From: Lineus longissimus
Lineage: Eukaryota > Nemertea > Pilidiophora > Heteronemertea > Lineidae
Length of the DNA: 64,000 bases
Assembly: GCF_910592395.1 (NCBI RefSeq)
Contig: NC_088308.1
Coordinates: 16,321,501 to 16,385,500, forward strand
Direction: 5' to 3'
In this document: positions 22,591-33,050 of the stretch, in pieces
Numbering within the stretch: position 1 is the stretch's first letter
Layout: the number at the start of each line of letters is the position of its first letter
The notes under the pieces: model-generated
What the model was told of the DNA's origin: nothing
Databases searched by the model: none
What the model saw: the letters and a program-made list of their open reading frames with translations, nothing else
Position numbers and translations under genes: made by a program

Positions 22591-23623
22591 ATGGTCCAGG
22601 GACCATGTGCTCACCTCGGGTAATGTAATGCATGTCATGTGCAGTGGATATGGGGAGAACAGTTTCTGGCTAGTTTCACCAGTTTTGATTCCATTGAATA
22701 ATATTATTATTCTTGGCTCAATGGCACCAAAGAAAATAACCGGTACAATCTAACTATAGCATTTTGGTTATAAAGTTGACTAAATTTCAGGGTTATTGAA
22801 GAGTGTACATGTCACATGGAAATTGGTTGACATCTGTTCAACAGTAATAGGACTTAATTGGATTTTCAAGATGGCGGCCTGGCGGCCATATTTGTCATGG
22901 GATTTGACTGAAAATTAGGGATATTGATAAGAGTACATAGATACATAATAACATAAAGTTTGGTTGCAATCCGATAATTAGTTTCAGAGTAATAGGACAT
23001 TGTTTAATTTTCAAGATGGACGCCTGGCGGCCATATTGGTCGATGGATTTGACTGAAAATCAGGGACTTTGTAGAGAGTAAATAGATATACAATCACATG
23101 AAATTTGGTTTCAATCCGACTTTGTTTAATTTTCAAGATGGCCGCCTGGCGGCCATATTTGAAGTTTGAGCGGGACAAATTATTGGGGTAGAATAGAGGG
23201 TCTCTAGATATATGTTCGCACAAGCTTAGAACCTTCTAGCTCAAATAGAAACGAAACGTGCCACCAATCGGTGATTTAGTGAACTTTGACCTCTGTGACC
23301 TTGAAAAGTAGGTCAAATCAAAAACCCAGGTGATATATACTTTAACCTTATTAGATACACAGACCATAAAATTTTTGTCACTCTACGTACAACCATTAGC
23401 TTCAAAAAGGCAAAAAAAATTTTTCCAAGATGGCCGCCTGGAGGCCAGAAAGTAGGTCATATCGCAAAAAAGACAAATAGTCTGGGCATATTGCCCAAAG
23501 CTACCAAAACACCAAGTTTTAGCCATCTAGCCCTAGCGGTTAAGAAACGTGCCACGGGATACGACGACGACGGACGACGGACACAGCAGTATTGTATAGA
23601 CTCCCCGAACGGTGAGCCAAAAA
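22591..23623 (+). repeat. Dispersed repeat family X, copy X1
   Basis: It begins with a hairpin-like ATGGTCCAGGGACCAT followed by GCTCACCTC, and ends with a GACGACGACGGACGACGG block and GGTGAGCC. Copies X2 (26551, inverted) and X3 (27250-27806) share the ends, the phrase GACCTTGAAAAGTAGG and the GAAACGTGCCA block. Inverted GCTCACCTC/GGTGAGC ends suggest a DNA-transposon-derived family. Inside, a unit of about 120-145 bp is repeated with CAAGATGGCGGCCTGG-like cores at 22868, 23013, 23133 and 23427. Confidence 0.7.
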
Positions 23624-23950
23624 ACACTATTTTACCAAATACCTTATGGTTCTTATCTGGCCAAAAAGGGTTGAAACAGACATTTTGTCTTGAGTGGTGC
23701 ATATGAGTGGTGCATATGTTTTTTAAGATCAGTACCCCTTTTAAGATTGAATAGGGCTGTCAAAACCTCCTTTCCTAAATTCATATTTAAAAACCTGTAT
23801 TTACTGAATCAAGGGTTAAAATGGCTATCATCTGTCTTGAGTGGAGCAAATCAGCACCCTTTCTTACGTAAAGTAAGCCAGTCAAAACATAAATACCTCT
23901 ATCTCCAAGGGTATTGGGGTCAAGTGAGGTTAAAGTGACACGCTGACGAA

Positions 23951-26257
23951 TCATACCATCGGATAAGAATAATCAGGATTAAATGAATTATGAAATTCAG
24001 TTACGTCTTTGCCCCCGAATAGAATTTGTTTAATCACGGGCTTTTTCAGCCAGTCCAGCCTTGTTTGCAAAAACCTATGATCGAGCTTAAAATACTTTTT
24101 AATGAACGCGTAGTCCACGATGTAGGTTTTATTTTTCTTCAGCTTGGGCGTACCGTGAACCCCTTTAGTTAAATTCGGTGAGGTACTGTGCAACAATGGA
24201 TTCGGCTTTCCATCGACAGTTGGCAGAAGGGCCGATAGCAGGTATTGTAATTGAATGGATCGCTTGTGATTAGTCTTGTATTTAGTATTGCCCGGATGAT
24301 CTTTTCTCGAATTATTACTATGAAGAACATTGTACTGATACCTGCTGGAGCTATACAACATGTTGGCCAGGCCATTACAGATAACACTCGATGCCCACCA
24401 GGATTCTGCATCAAACTCAGTACTGTAGGGCATCAGGAAAGATAATGTGTCACGGTGAAACGCCACCGTCATTGCATCGAAATGGTAGTTTAAATTAACG
24501 AGTGATTTCTCGTCATAGAAATGTCCATAGGTTATGTAGTGTGGATAGCTGATTGCCGGCTCGTTAGCGCCTAAGAATTGTTCAAAGCATGTCCACACAA
24601 CGTCGCTATTGCATCGGCCTTCACTGTTCCATCTTGTACCATTATAACTGAACGACAATGTAGTGTCGTCGTCGAGAAAGATGAAATAATTAAAACCCTT
24701 CTTCGACATTCGACTCCCACGTTCAACCGCGTGTTCCAGCAGAAAATTCCTTCCACTGGTCCACGTGCTATTCGGCCGGTAAAGATCGCCTGACTCCGTT
24801 GCGTACGTAAGCCATAAAACATCTCGATTTGAGTTTGATACAAGTTGATCGAGCATCCTGACGCTTGCGCCTTGTATCAAATACACGTAATCTTTCGCAA
24901 CTTTGACTGGCGGAAAGGTATAGCCGACACATTCCAGATCACGAATCCAGGCCATGGCTAATTCGATATCCGCACGCCCGATAATATCGATTTGATAGAG
25001 CTCGATGTAAAGATCGATCATGTTCTGCGCCAACGAAACGGTTTTCGGGATCCAGTTCACCAGGAAGTTGATCAGTCGGCTGGTTTTATAGTAGACATCC
25101 ATTTCATTGTGAAAATCGGCCATATACGAATGCGCGTTACGAATTTGATTGACATATGGCGGACCGAAAGCGATGTGACCCTCGGTGTCCCAGACCAACC
25201 GTTGAGTGAAATATGACCGCCATATATCCGAAACACGCCCGTCTACGCTTGCAGGCAGGAGCAGACCCCAGAAGGCGAACTGAGCATGCATCGTTGCCTG
25301 GGCGTTGTAGGGCGACATGACGTAATGTGGTAAAGCGTGATACTTCTCCACCACCTCGAACTGAAACGGAATCTTCTGTGTCAGTCTATAGATAGCGTCC
25401 ACGTCGGGATCAGTTTGGGCTAAATAGTTAATCACCGCGACCTTTTGCGGCTTGATAGAACCGATTACTTTCATGTCAATCGTGTTGGAATCCTTGATTT
25501 TATCCAGCGGCAACCCCCTCGGCCAAAAGGTTGTGTTTGGTTTGATGTAGGGAATATAGTGATTGTACACGTGTCCAGCGACCTGTATTAAATCCAATTT
25601 GATCGAAGAATCCAGAAGCGGCTCAGATTTCGGAAACTTGGGGAAGTTGTCATCGTCGGTATCGTAGATCCACTTTGCGCCGTTAGCCACAGCATACATG
25701 AAGCCAATGTTTTTTCGACTAAAATGATTCCATGGAAGATGCCGGCAGATATGATACGGACAGCGCTCCTGCCAGGCAACGTCAAGGAAGATCAGATTGG
25801 GAAATGACGGCACTACTTTCGGGCCCTTCTTGTCACCAACCAGTACCAGACACCACTTTGGCATCTTCAGTAGGTCCTTCACGGCGTCGGTCAAATTGAA
25901 GATCGTCGTGACCACCACCCATTTGTCGCAGGTCATTTGACCCTGATGCTGAGTTACCTTGAAAGATTATTAAAATCAATAGTGATTCAAGCAAGTATAC
26001 AGTAAAAGTGGCGTGCACAAACTATGAGAAAAATTTAAGAATACAAATAAACAATACATGTAACACACTATTAGCATTATGCGTACCTTATCACATCGAG
26101 CAGTTGATTTCGTCTCTCCAGTATACCTGGATGAAACAGGTTTCAAGCGCTGGTGTACTTTGTCATTCCTGGCATTCAGGATTTGGATTTGGTTGGACAG
26201 GAAAATAACGAAAGTGACGCAAACCATCAATCCAATGATTTTTTTCCAAAACTTCAT
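23951..26257 (-). CDS. DUF288/STELLO-like glycosyltransferase, two coding exons
   Basis: Exon 1 is 26257-26087 (57 codons from ATG) and exon 2 is 25957-23951. The 129-bp intron (26086-25958) has GTACGC and TTTCAAG borders and joins in phase 0, giving 725 residues. A TTTGTCTTTTCTAG acceptor just before the ATG implies an upstream 5' UTR exon. The N-terminus has one membrane anchor (residues about 7-20, IIGLMVCVTFVIFL), as in type II Golgi enzymes. The DUF288 part starts KWVVVTTIF, then PWNHFSRKNIG and YDTDDDN (Asp156-160, a DXD-type metal site). The C-terminal half has a second acidic motif, FIFLDDDTT. Several N-x-S/T sites are present. The plant STELLO relatives are Golgi proteins affecting cellulose synthase; the animal substrate is unknown. 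The frame is fully open, so this is likely a working host gene. Confidence 0.88.
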
Positions 26258-26550
26258 GGAGTAACTAGAAAAGACAAATTGAAGCACATTAATATAGTCG
26301 TGTTGTAGCGAATTCGACCATCACAAGGTATAGTTCCAAGTAATGCCATCATGTTGCTCTAGTGGGCCACTTTCTCCGGAAGAGACTTTAAAATCACTGG
26401 CAGGTCCAGACACTCTTCTGCTTGAAATTTGAAGTAAAGCAGTGCAAAGGTGATCGCCATACTATGGTATGATCTGATGAAACTATGAGCCGGCGTAACT
26501 CTAGTCTGGAAGACATGACAGTTGGAAATTCAGTCTTTAATCTGACCTTT

Positions 26551-26990
26551 TAGCTCAGCTTTCAGGGGAGGTTATACGGTACCGTGGTGTCCGTCGTCGT
26601 CCGTCGTAAACTTTTGACGAACGAGTGGCACGTTTCTTAACCACTTGACCTAGAAAGTTCATACTTGGTGTGTGGGTTACCCTAGGTAAGACCTTCTTTC
26701 AAAATGAAAATTAGCGCAATTTGACAGCTTGTCTGCCATATAGGGGCGCTCTTTGAGAACCTATTTTTGGCTATGTCTTATGAACGCTGCTAGCTAGAAT
26801 CATGACATGTTTACCGTAGTTGCATCTCATAAGGGTGCTTAAAATATAATCCGGGTTTTTGGTTTGACCTACTTTTCAAGGTCACAAACGTCAAAGTTCA
26901 CTATCGGCATAGCCGTTAGGTAATAGCGGCAGGTTTCGTCACTGCTGGTGTTACTGAATTGAAATTTTGTACATATGTACCCCTAGACAC
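26551..26990 (-). repeat. Repeat family X, copy X2
   Basis: It starts TAGCTCAGCTTTC and has GTCCGTCGTCGTCCGTCG and GTGGCACGTTTCTTAACC in the order and orientation of the complement of X1's right end. The right part includes the TTTGACCTACTTTTC phrase. X1 and X2 lie in opposite orientations on either side of the glycosyltransferase gene. Confidence 0.65.
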
Positions 26991-28076
26991 AAGGACCCAA
27001 CGCGCCGCGTAGCGGCAAAATAGCGAAGCTGGCGAAACATTTATAACGGGTCACCGTGTTCTCATTATGGACTTATAGCGCGATAATGGGGTTGTAACTA
27101 TTTTGCTGTATATTACCACGAGGAAAGAAAAGAACGCGACCTAACGCCAAACTGTTTATGTAAAGTGATAAATAGATGGTGAATAGTTCAAGAAATGTTA
27201 ATAAGTAATCATTCCTTATCGTCGTTTGAGAGCATTTTTAATTGTAATGAAATGGCCAGGGCCATTGTACTCACCTCATGTGGAGGAAAGATGGACGAAG
27301 AGCATGGTATTAGTCATGTAGTGTTAGGTTTGATGTAGGTCCAAGCAATTACAATTTCCCCAAAATGGCCAATTTACAGAACATTTGACCTCTGTGATCT
27401 TGAAAAGTAGGTCAAATCAGAAAAGACCCGGGTGACACACTGAATAGTTGTTAGAATTAGATGTACCTATGATATAAAATTGGTGCCAATCGGGCAAGTA
27501 ATTAAGGAATAATAGCATTTTGAAGAACTTTGGATTTGGCCCCCTCCCTGGGGGCCAAACGGCAAATCAGATCGGACCAAACTTCGGTACCTGAGATCAC
27601 CTAACCAAGGGGTACATGTGTACCAAATTTGGCATCAATAGTCATTGCAGTTTAGAAACGTGCCATAGTTAAATCCTAACGGCCAATTTACGCCATTTGA
27701 CCTCTGTGACCTTGAAAAGTAGGTCAAATCAAAAACCCGTATGATATGTGATGTATCCTTGCTAGGAGTACCTACCTACCTACCTCTCAGAGAGGTGAGC
27801 TAAAAAGTAAATGCCTACGTCACAGAGTCTCTGCAAAGGTAATTTTTATCACAGTAGTCCCGCGCAGCCAGACCTTCTTCACTTATTAGTCTGGCGCAAG
27901 CCAGGCGTTCTTTGTACTATACGTTTTCCACCACAATGCATCTGGGCCGAAGAAACACTGCGCAAGATGAGCATACTTCCTCATTGAGTTTTCCCAGAAT
28001 GGCGCATATCGCGGGAAGCTACTTAGCCTAATACCATTAGGCCCCGCGTGGTGGCGCTGAGGCGGCCGCTGTAATC
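26991..28076 (+). repeat. Dispersed family R, copy R1, split by X3
   Basis: The left part (26991-27249) opens AAGGACCCAACGCGCC with a GCCGCGTAGCGGC palindrome, then GAGGAAAGAAAAG and TTAATTGTAA. The right part (27807-28076) continues with TGCCTACGTCAC, CGCGCAGCCAGA, TTATTAGTCTGGCG and CCTAATACCATTAGG. R3 at 55.8 kb carries the two parts joined, which proves the interruption. No coding potential is seen. Confidence 0.75.
27250..27806. mobile_element. Repeat family X, copy X3, inserted in R1
   Basis: It starts AATGGCCAGGGCCATT...ACTCACCTC and ends GAGGTGAGCTAAAAA. It has been inserted between the two halves of R1. Flanks GTAATG and GTAAATG are a possible imperfect target duplication. It holds two TGACCTCTGTGA/CCTTGAAAAGTAGG blocks. 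It is a non-autonomous element with short inverted ends. Confidence 0.7.
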
Positions 28077-30235
28077 AAGAGAGTGGTTGAGTCACTCTAG
28101 AAGCTACTTGGTCATAACAAATGACGGACCTAGCCAAAATTGCTTACATTTTCGCATTGCTACAATGAAAGACATAATACTGAAACCACACATTCGTCGA
28201 CAGGCATCATGCCTAGTCTCTCTTAAGGCACAGTCAACATACACCACTATACCCCTCACACTCAGAAACCACAAACGCCCACCCCTTCCTGCTACCATAA
28301 TACTTCTGGGTCAAATTACCTCAAAGACTAAATATCCATGTGATTTGATCCATGGATTGGCCACCAAGGTGCCAAAATCCGAAACACACAAAGTGCTATT
28401 TCTCCTGAACTGAAGGCTGGGTCATTTCCAAATATTTCTATGTGACCTAGATAATTCTAAAATTGTACAAAGATGTCTCTAGGCAAGTCCTACACAAACG
28501 ACCAACTACAGTCCGGATTCAATTACAAATGTGACCACTAGGGGGCACATTTAAAAAAAATCATGAAAGCCTATTTTTGTCAAAACTAGATCTCTGATGT
28601 TGATCATATGTGGCGTAGCAGCCACATGCATCCCCTACTTTAACAACCCATTTTGATCCCGATCTGATTTTAAATGTGGCCACTAGGTCGACAGGTGAGC
28701 ACAATTGCCCGAGCCGTTTCATTCTGTAGATGTAAATTCAATTGTATCCCATGCCAAAGGTCAGTGAAATCTAGGACACGGACGGATGTTTTTGGCGGTT
28801 CAAACATCTCATCAAAACAGCCACATTTGGCGTGGATGTAGCCTACAATCGATTTCAAAGCAAGCGTGATAAACGGTAGTCACAGCGACACTGATTACAA
28901 TGCGCAAGAGCAAAAAATGACGGGGGGAATCCAACTCAACCAACGGTCGTTCTGCCATGAAAAAAATGAAAAAGCACCTGATTGCAACCTCGTTTACCCA
29001 GGGGTCATTGCGCGTTCCTATTGTCACTTGCACTGCCCCTGGTATCATGTTGAGCTAAAACATATTTGATTGGTCAAAGAATAGCGTTTGACATGAAAAT
29101 ACGGTGTAAATAGTATTTTGACTCTTGGCATTATTCATGGCATATTGAATCGGCGAAAGCGGCATAATCAGTCGACATAACCATTTACCCTAATGCGATC
29201 ACAAATCAATTGACGGCATAATAGAACTTCATCAACACGGAAAATATGGAACTAATGCCGATGTAACAAAATAATTGCCTCTACAAGAAAATTGCGTCAT
29301 TTATTCGGACCATGCGGGCACTCCGAGCAAAATAGAACCGAAGAAGCACGTGGTACAAACGCCAATCGCGCGAGCTCTGTGAAAATATTATTTCAAAATC
29401 CCTTTTGATATGTGACCCATCACGACAAAAAGAGTCGCATGTCGCACAGAAGATGAGCCTAAAATGACACCAGGACATTACAGAAGACATTTTTGTACTC
29501 AGATTTCACAAAAGGTAGACGACAATGAAATGAAAAACCAGTCCCTCTCAACCTATCAATCTCGGAGCGACATGCGACTTGTTCTGTCAAGGCGGGGTCA
29601 CACTTTATTTTGATATTTAGGTATAAGGCTTCTTTATCTGTATTCACCCAGAGATATTTGCTCAATTCTACAAGTATTTGGTCGGCTACAAAACGGTTTT
29701 GGTCATGATGAAACAGTGCTGACACGTAGAGCCCGAATAGACGGGTCATCGGTCCAACATGCTACGTCACCCCCAGATTCAGGCGGTGACGAGTGATATG
29801 ACACCAGTGTCCAGGGTCTAGTGGTGCAGCCATTTTGAATGCTAATCAAATAGACCCCGGATGTAGAGGTTGACCTGATTGTGCGAATCCATGCCGATCT
29901 ACCGACGTTTTGCATAAGACTTTAGGATTGACATTCACTGCCGGTAAATCGGTATGGTGCGAATACAGCATTACCTTGGTGAGACCTTGCTGGCGATGAA
30001 CCGGACTATTTTCTTGAGATTGCATATGGCACCAATCGTTGGTTTCCAATTCTTAAAACACCCGAGTGAGAATACACTCTTTTCCTCTGTCTAAGGTCCA
30101 TATAATATTCATGAAAGAAATTAAGCCCGGACCCCGAGACAACCTCCACAATGGGTGATTCATGTGTATTCGGAACAGCTAATAGCCACAGTTCATCAGT
30201 GGAAATGGAGCAACAAGAACCCTTGCCAAAGTGAT
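28077..30235. other. Gene-free stretch
   Basis: No recognisable gene or element. The phrase TGTGRCCACTAGG occurs twice (about 28531 and 28675), suggesting a degraded local duplication. The open frames here have no features of known proteins. Confidence 0.5.
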
Positions 30236-31510
30236 GGAGGAGCTATTCAGTGAACGAAAAGATACGGTACCTGTGGGACCTTGAAGCAGCGCTTACTGAC
30301 GATAAGGTAACGAGCTTGAGAGAGTTTGCCATCACCACAAGTTTCCAGTGACAACCATGAAGAAATGGAACCTCCTTGACCTGGAGGAGAAAGCTGGTGA
30401 AGGTCGGGACGATTACAGAAGTGTCAAGGAGCGACTGGATGGTCTGTGGCCAGAAATGGAACAGCTTCTGTACGAATGGTTCGAGGGGGTGAGAGAAAAG
30501 AGGTTGCCCGTTGGCGTGCAAGATGTCCAGGAAAGTGCCATGAGTGACCATCTTCCAGACCTGGTTTGATGCAGCCGAACGTCGCCAAGAGATCACAGAA
30601 GCCAGACCTATCCTGCATGATTTTCACGCTTCAGCAGGCTGGGTTGAACGTTTCATAGCAAGAAAAGATATTTCCTTCCGGAAAGTCAATAAGAACACCA
30701 CCACGCTCCCAGCAGACGCTGCCAACAGGGTCCAGGTCTTCCGGACAAACGTCACCCAGACAATCGAACGGTTCGACACCCAAAGCAATTGGTTTTCAAC
30801 ATGGACCAGATATTCGCCCTGTTTGCGTCCCGGCCGTTGTTCACAGCCAACGAAAGGGGAGCAATATCCGTTGACGTCCACACATCAAGAAGCAACACCA
30901 AACTCGGTTGTACGGTTACGCTCACCATAACGGCGACGGGAGGCAAGGCAACAGCCCACATAACGTTCCCGCGAAAAAGCTTCGTGCGACTGCTTAACGC
31001 CCTTGAAGACGACAATGAACCACTGCCGGAAAACGTAGTCGCATCTTCCTCGGCGACGGGTTGGATGAAGGAGGAGACGGCGCGACACTGGTTGGAAGCC
31101 CTACACGTGCCTGGCAGCAGAAAAAGCGGAGCAGTTTCTCCTACTTCTCGATATATATATATAGAGTGCATGGCACAGAAGATTTCGGCTTCCGAATTAC
31201 GCAACTTCAAGGATTTTGGGACTTTATTCCTGCAGGTTGTACGTCTTTGGTACAACCCCTAGACCTTACGGTTATGAAATCGTTTAAGAGTCACATGCGG
31301 AAAAGTTGGAAGTTGTGGAAGAAAGAAAAGACGGATGATTACGGACAATGTGAACGTATCGGATTACGTCATGTGGTGAACTTTGTCAGCGAGGCCTGGG
31401 AAGCTGCCCCAGTACAGGTGATTGAAACGAATTTGAAACTGCCTTCAGAGCATCACCAGTCGACGCCGGACCACATCAGCAGCTCGACGAAGAAGAGGAG
31501 CCAGGAGTAG
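30236..31510 (+). pseudogene. pogo/Tigger-type transposase remnant
   Basis: Pieces in different frames line up as one DDE transposase of the pogo group. They are an N-terminal helix-turn-helix-like start (NEKIRYLWDLEAAL, about 30252), a CENP-B-type DNA-binding part (LLYEWFEGVREKRLPV, then HDFHASAGWVERFIARKDIS), and a DDE start (FNMDQIF, near 30797, with the first Asp). FTANERGAISVDVH and GCTSLVQPLD follow (about 31235). The block between the second and third of these catalytic parts is missing and at least three frame changes are needed. Terminal repeats were not found, so element borders are unknown. Confidence 0.75.
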
Positions 31511-33050
31511 AGTTTCAGAATGTTGAACGTGATGACTTTGAAATGAATTAAAGTGACATTTAAAAATGGACGCTTTGTGCTACATGTATTGAAATGATGG
31601 TGCAATAGACCAGCCCGAAACATCACCGTACAACTGCAAACTAATCGGTTATGGCTAACCTTGTTTGAGGTGGTGTGCAATTCAATGGAATGCATGGACT
31701 GATGCTTCAGCGAAACGCCATGGCTATAACCCGAACACTTTTGTCAAAATCGGCCGGGAAATTCGGATATTGATTTAGAAAGAAGGGTTCAATTGCACCA
31801 TTTAGTTTAAAAGTGTGTTGTCGTGATTTCCTAAAAGGTGAACATCCCTCTAGTCTCTCACATCCTAAAACATTTCCAGAAGGCGCGACAAATCTCAGGC
31901 CCTTTTGATGTTTTATGTCCAATACTGGGCGTCCCAATCGTAGCACAAAAAGAGGTGATGCGATTTGATTGAACCACCCCGTATAAATCCTCATTTCCTT
32001 GAGCCACCCTGTACAAACACCATTCGGTACAAAAGACTCCTCCGCTCATGGCCTGATCACCAATCGATTTCAAACGACAACCATTTTTGACATTCAATGG
32101 AGCTGTCAAGAGAGTCAACTTTACCCTTCGCCTCCACGACACTGGCCATTCAAAATAAAAGCCAGCCCCATGCCCAGTGCATGCGTCACAAGGAGATGTC
32201 AACCTGGTATTTTATGAAGGCCCTCAGACAGAGGAAAATAGTGTATTTCATTTTCATAATGGATAATGAATTTAATTATTTCACCAGAGAGGTTTGGGTG
32301 AGACAACCCAAACTGCTTGTGTTGGTACAAATTGTGGAAGCATTTCAAAAGCATTTCAAAAGCATTTCAAACCATATTATTTGATATTTAATTTGAGATG
32401 TTTTAGAATAGAAATTGATAGGCCTACCACACTGTCGGTATTGATTGTCACACCCACACCGCTCGAGAGGAGCTCAAGTACTATTGGCCAAAACCGAGGT
32501 GTAGCGGAGGTTTTGGTCTACATATTAAGCGCGCAGCAGAAAAGCCGAAGGCCGAAGGCTTTTCTGCGAAGCGCTACTATGGTTAACGTGCATACGACGT
32601 ATCCAATGTAAACAATGTTTCTCAAGTCCATGGATTCGTTTCAAATGGCTTAAATTTGACTTAAAATGGCCGCCAGAAGAGATAAACGCGCGAATAAAGC
32701 AACTCGACTATTCTGAGCTCCGAGAGAGAACCACATGAATATTCACACTGTTTTTTAATCACACTTCAATTTCAGGGGGTTTACCCCCCGACATGTGTGT
32801 TTTGATTTTTGATACTTTAGTGATAATATCCAAAAGATGCTTAAAATGGATATAATCCCGAAATAATGAAGCAAAAGACGTGCAGGCGTTTCGAGAAAAA
32901 AAAAATTATTTTGAGATTTCAATAAACCTTTTGAACGTATTCCACATGGGCCGTGGTGGGATCAGAAGATACCTGAAGGAGGAATGTATGTTTTTATGGG
33001 GTACCATTGGTTTTGCAGATCTTCTGGTTTTTTCTAAAGAATAATCAATA
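31511..33050. other. Gene-free stretch with a strong hairpin
   Basis: No gene found. Two related phrases, TTGAACCACCCCGTA and TTGAGCCACCCTGTA, lie at about 31970 and 31999. A long hairpin stands at 32529-32573. Confidence 0.5.
32529..32573. repeat. Inverted repeat (hairpin)
   Basis: The arms AGCAGAAAAGCC and GGCTTTTCTGC flank a short GAAGGCCGAA loop, with further GCGC pairing outside. The surroundings are not otherwise repetitive. Confidence 0.75.

Noticed and set aside
30236-32014. Idea that GGGTGGCTCAAGG/TTGAGCCACCCTG at about 31999-32014 is the right terminal repeat of the pogo element
   Set aside because: No matching left end was found upstream of 30236.
31858-32202. 114-codon minus frame with Cys residues
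   Set aside because: No domain recognised and no support from splice sites or neighbours.
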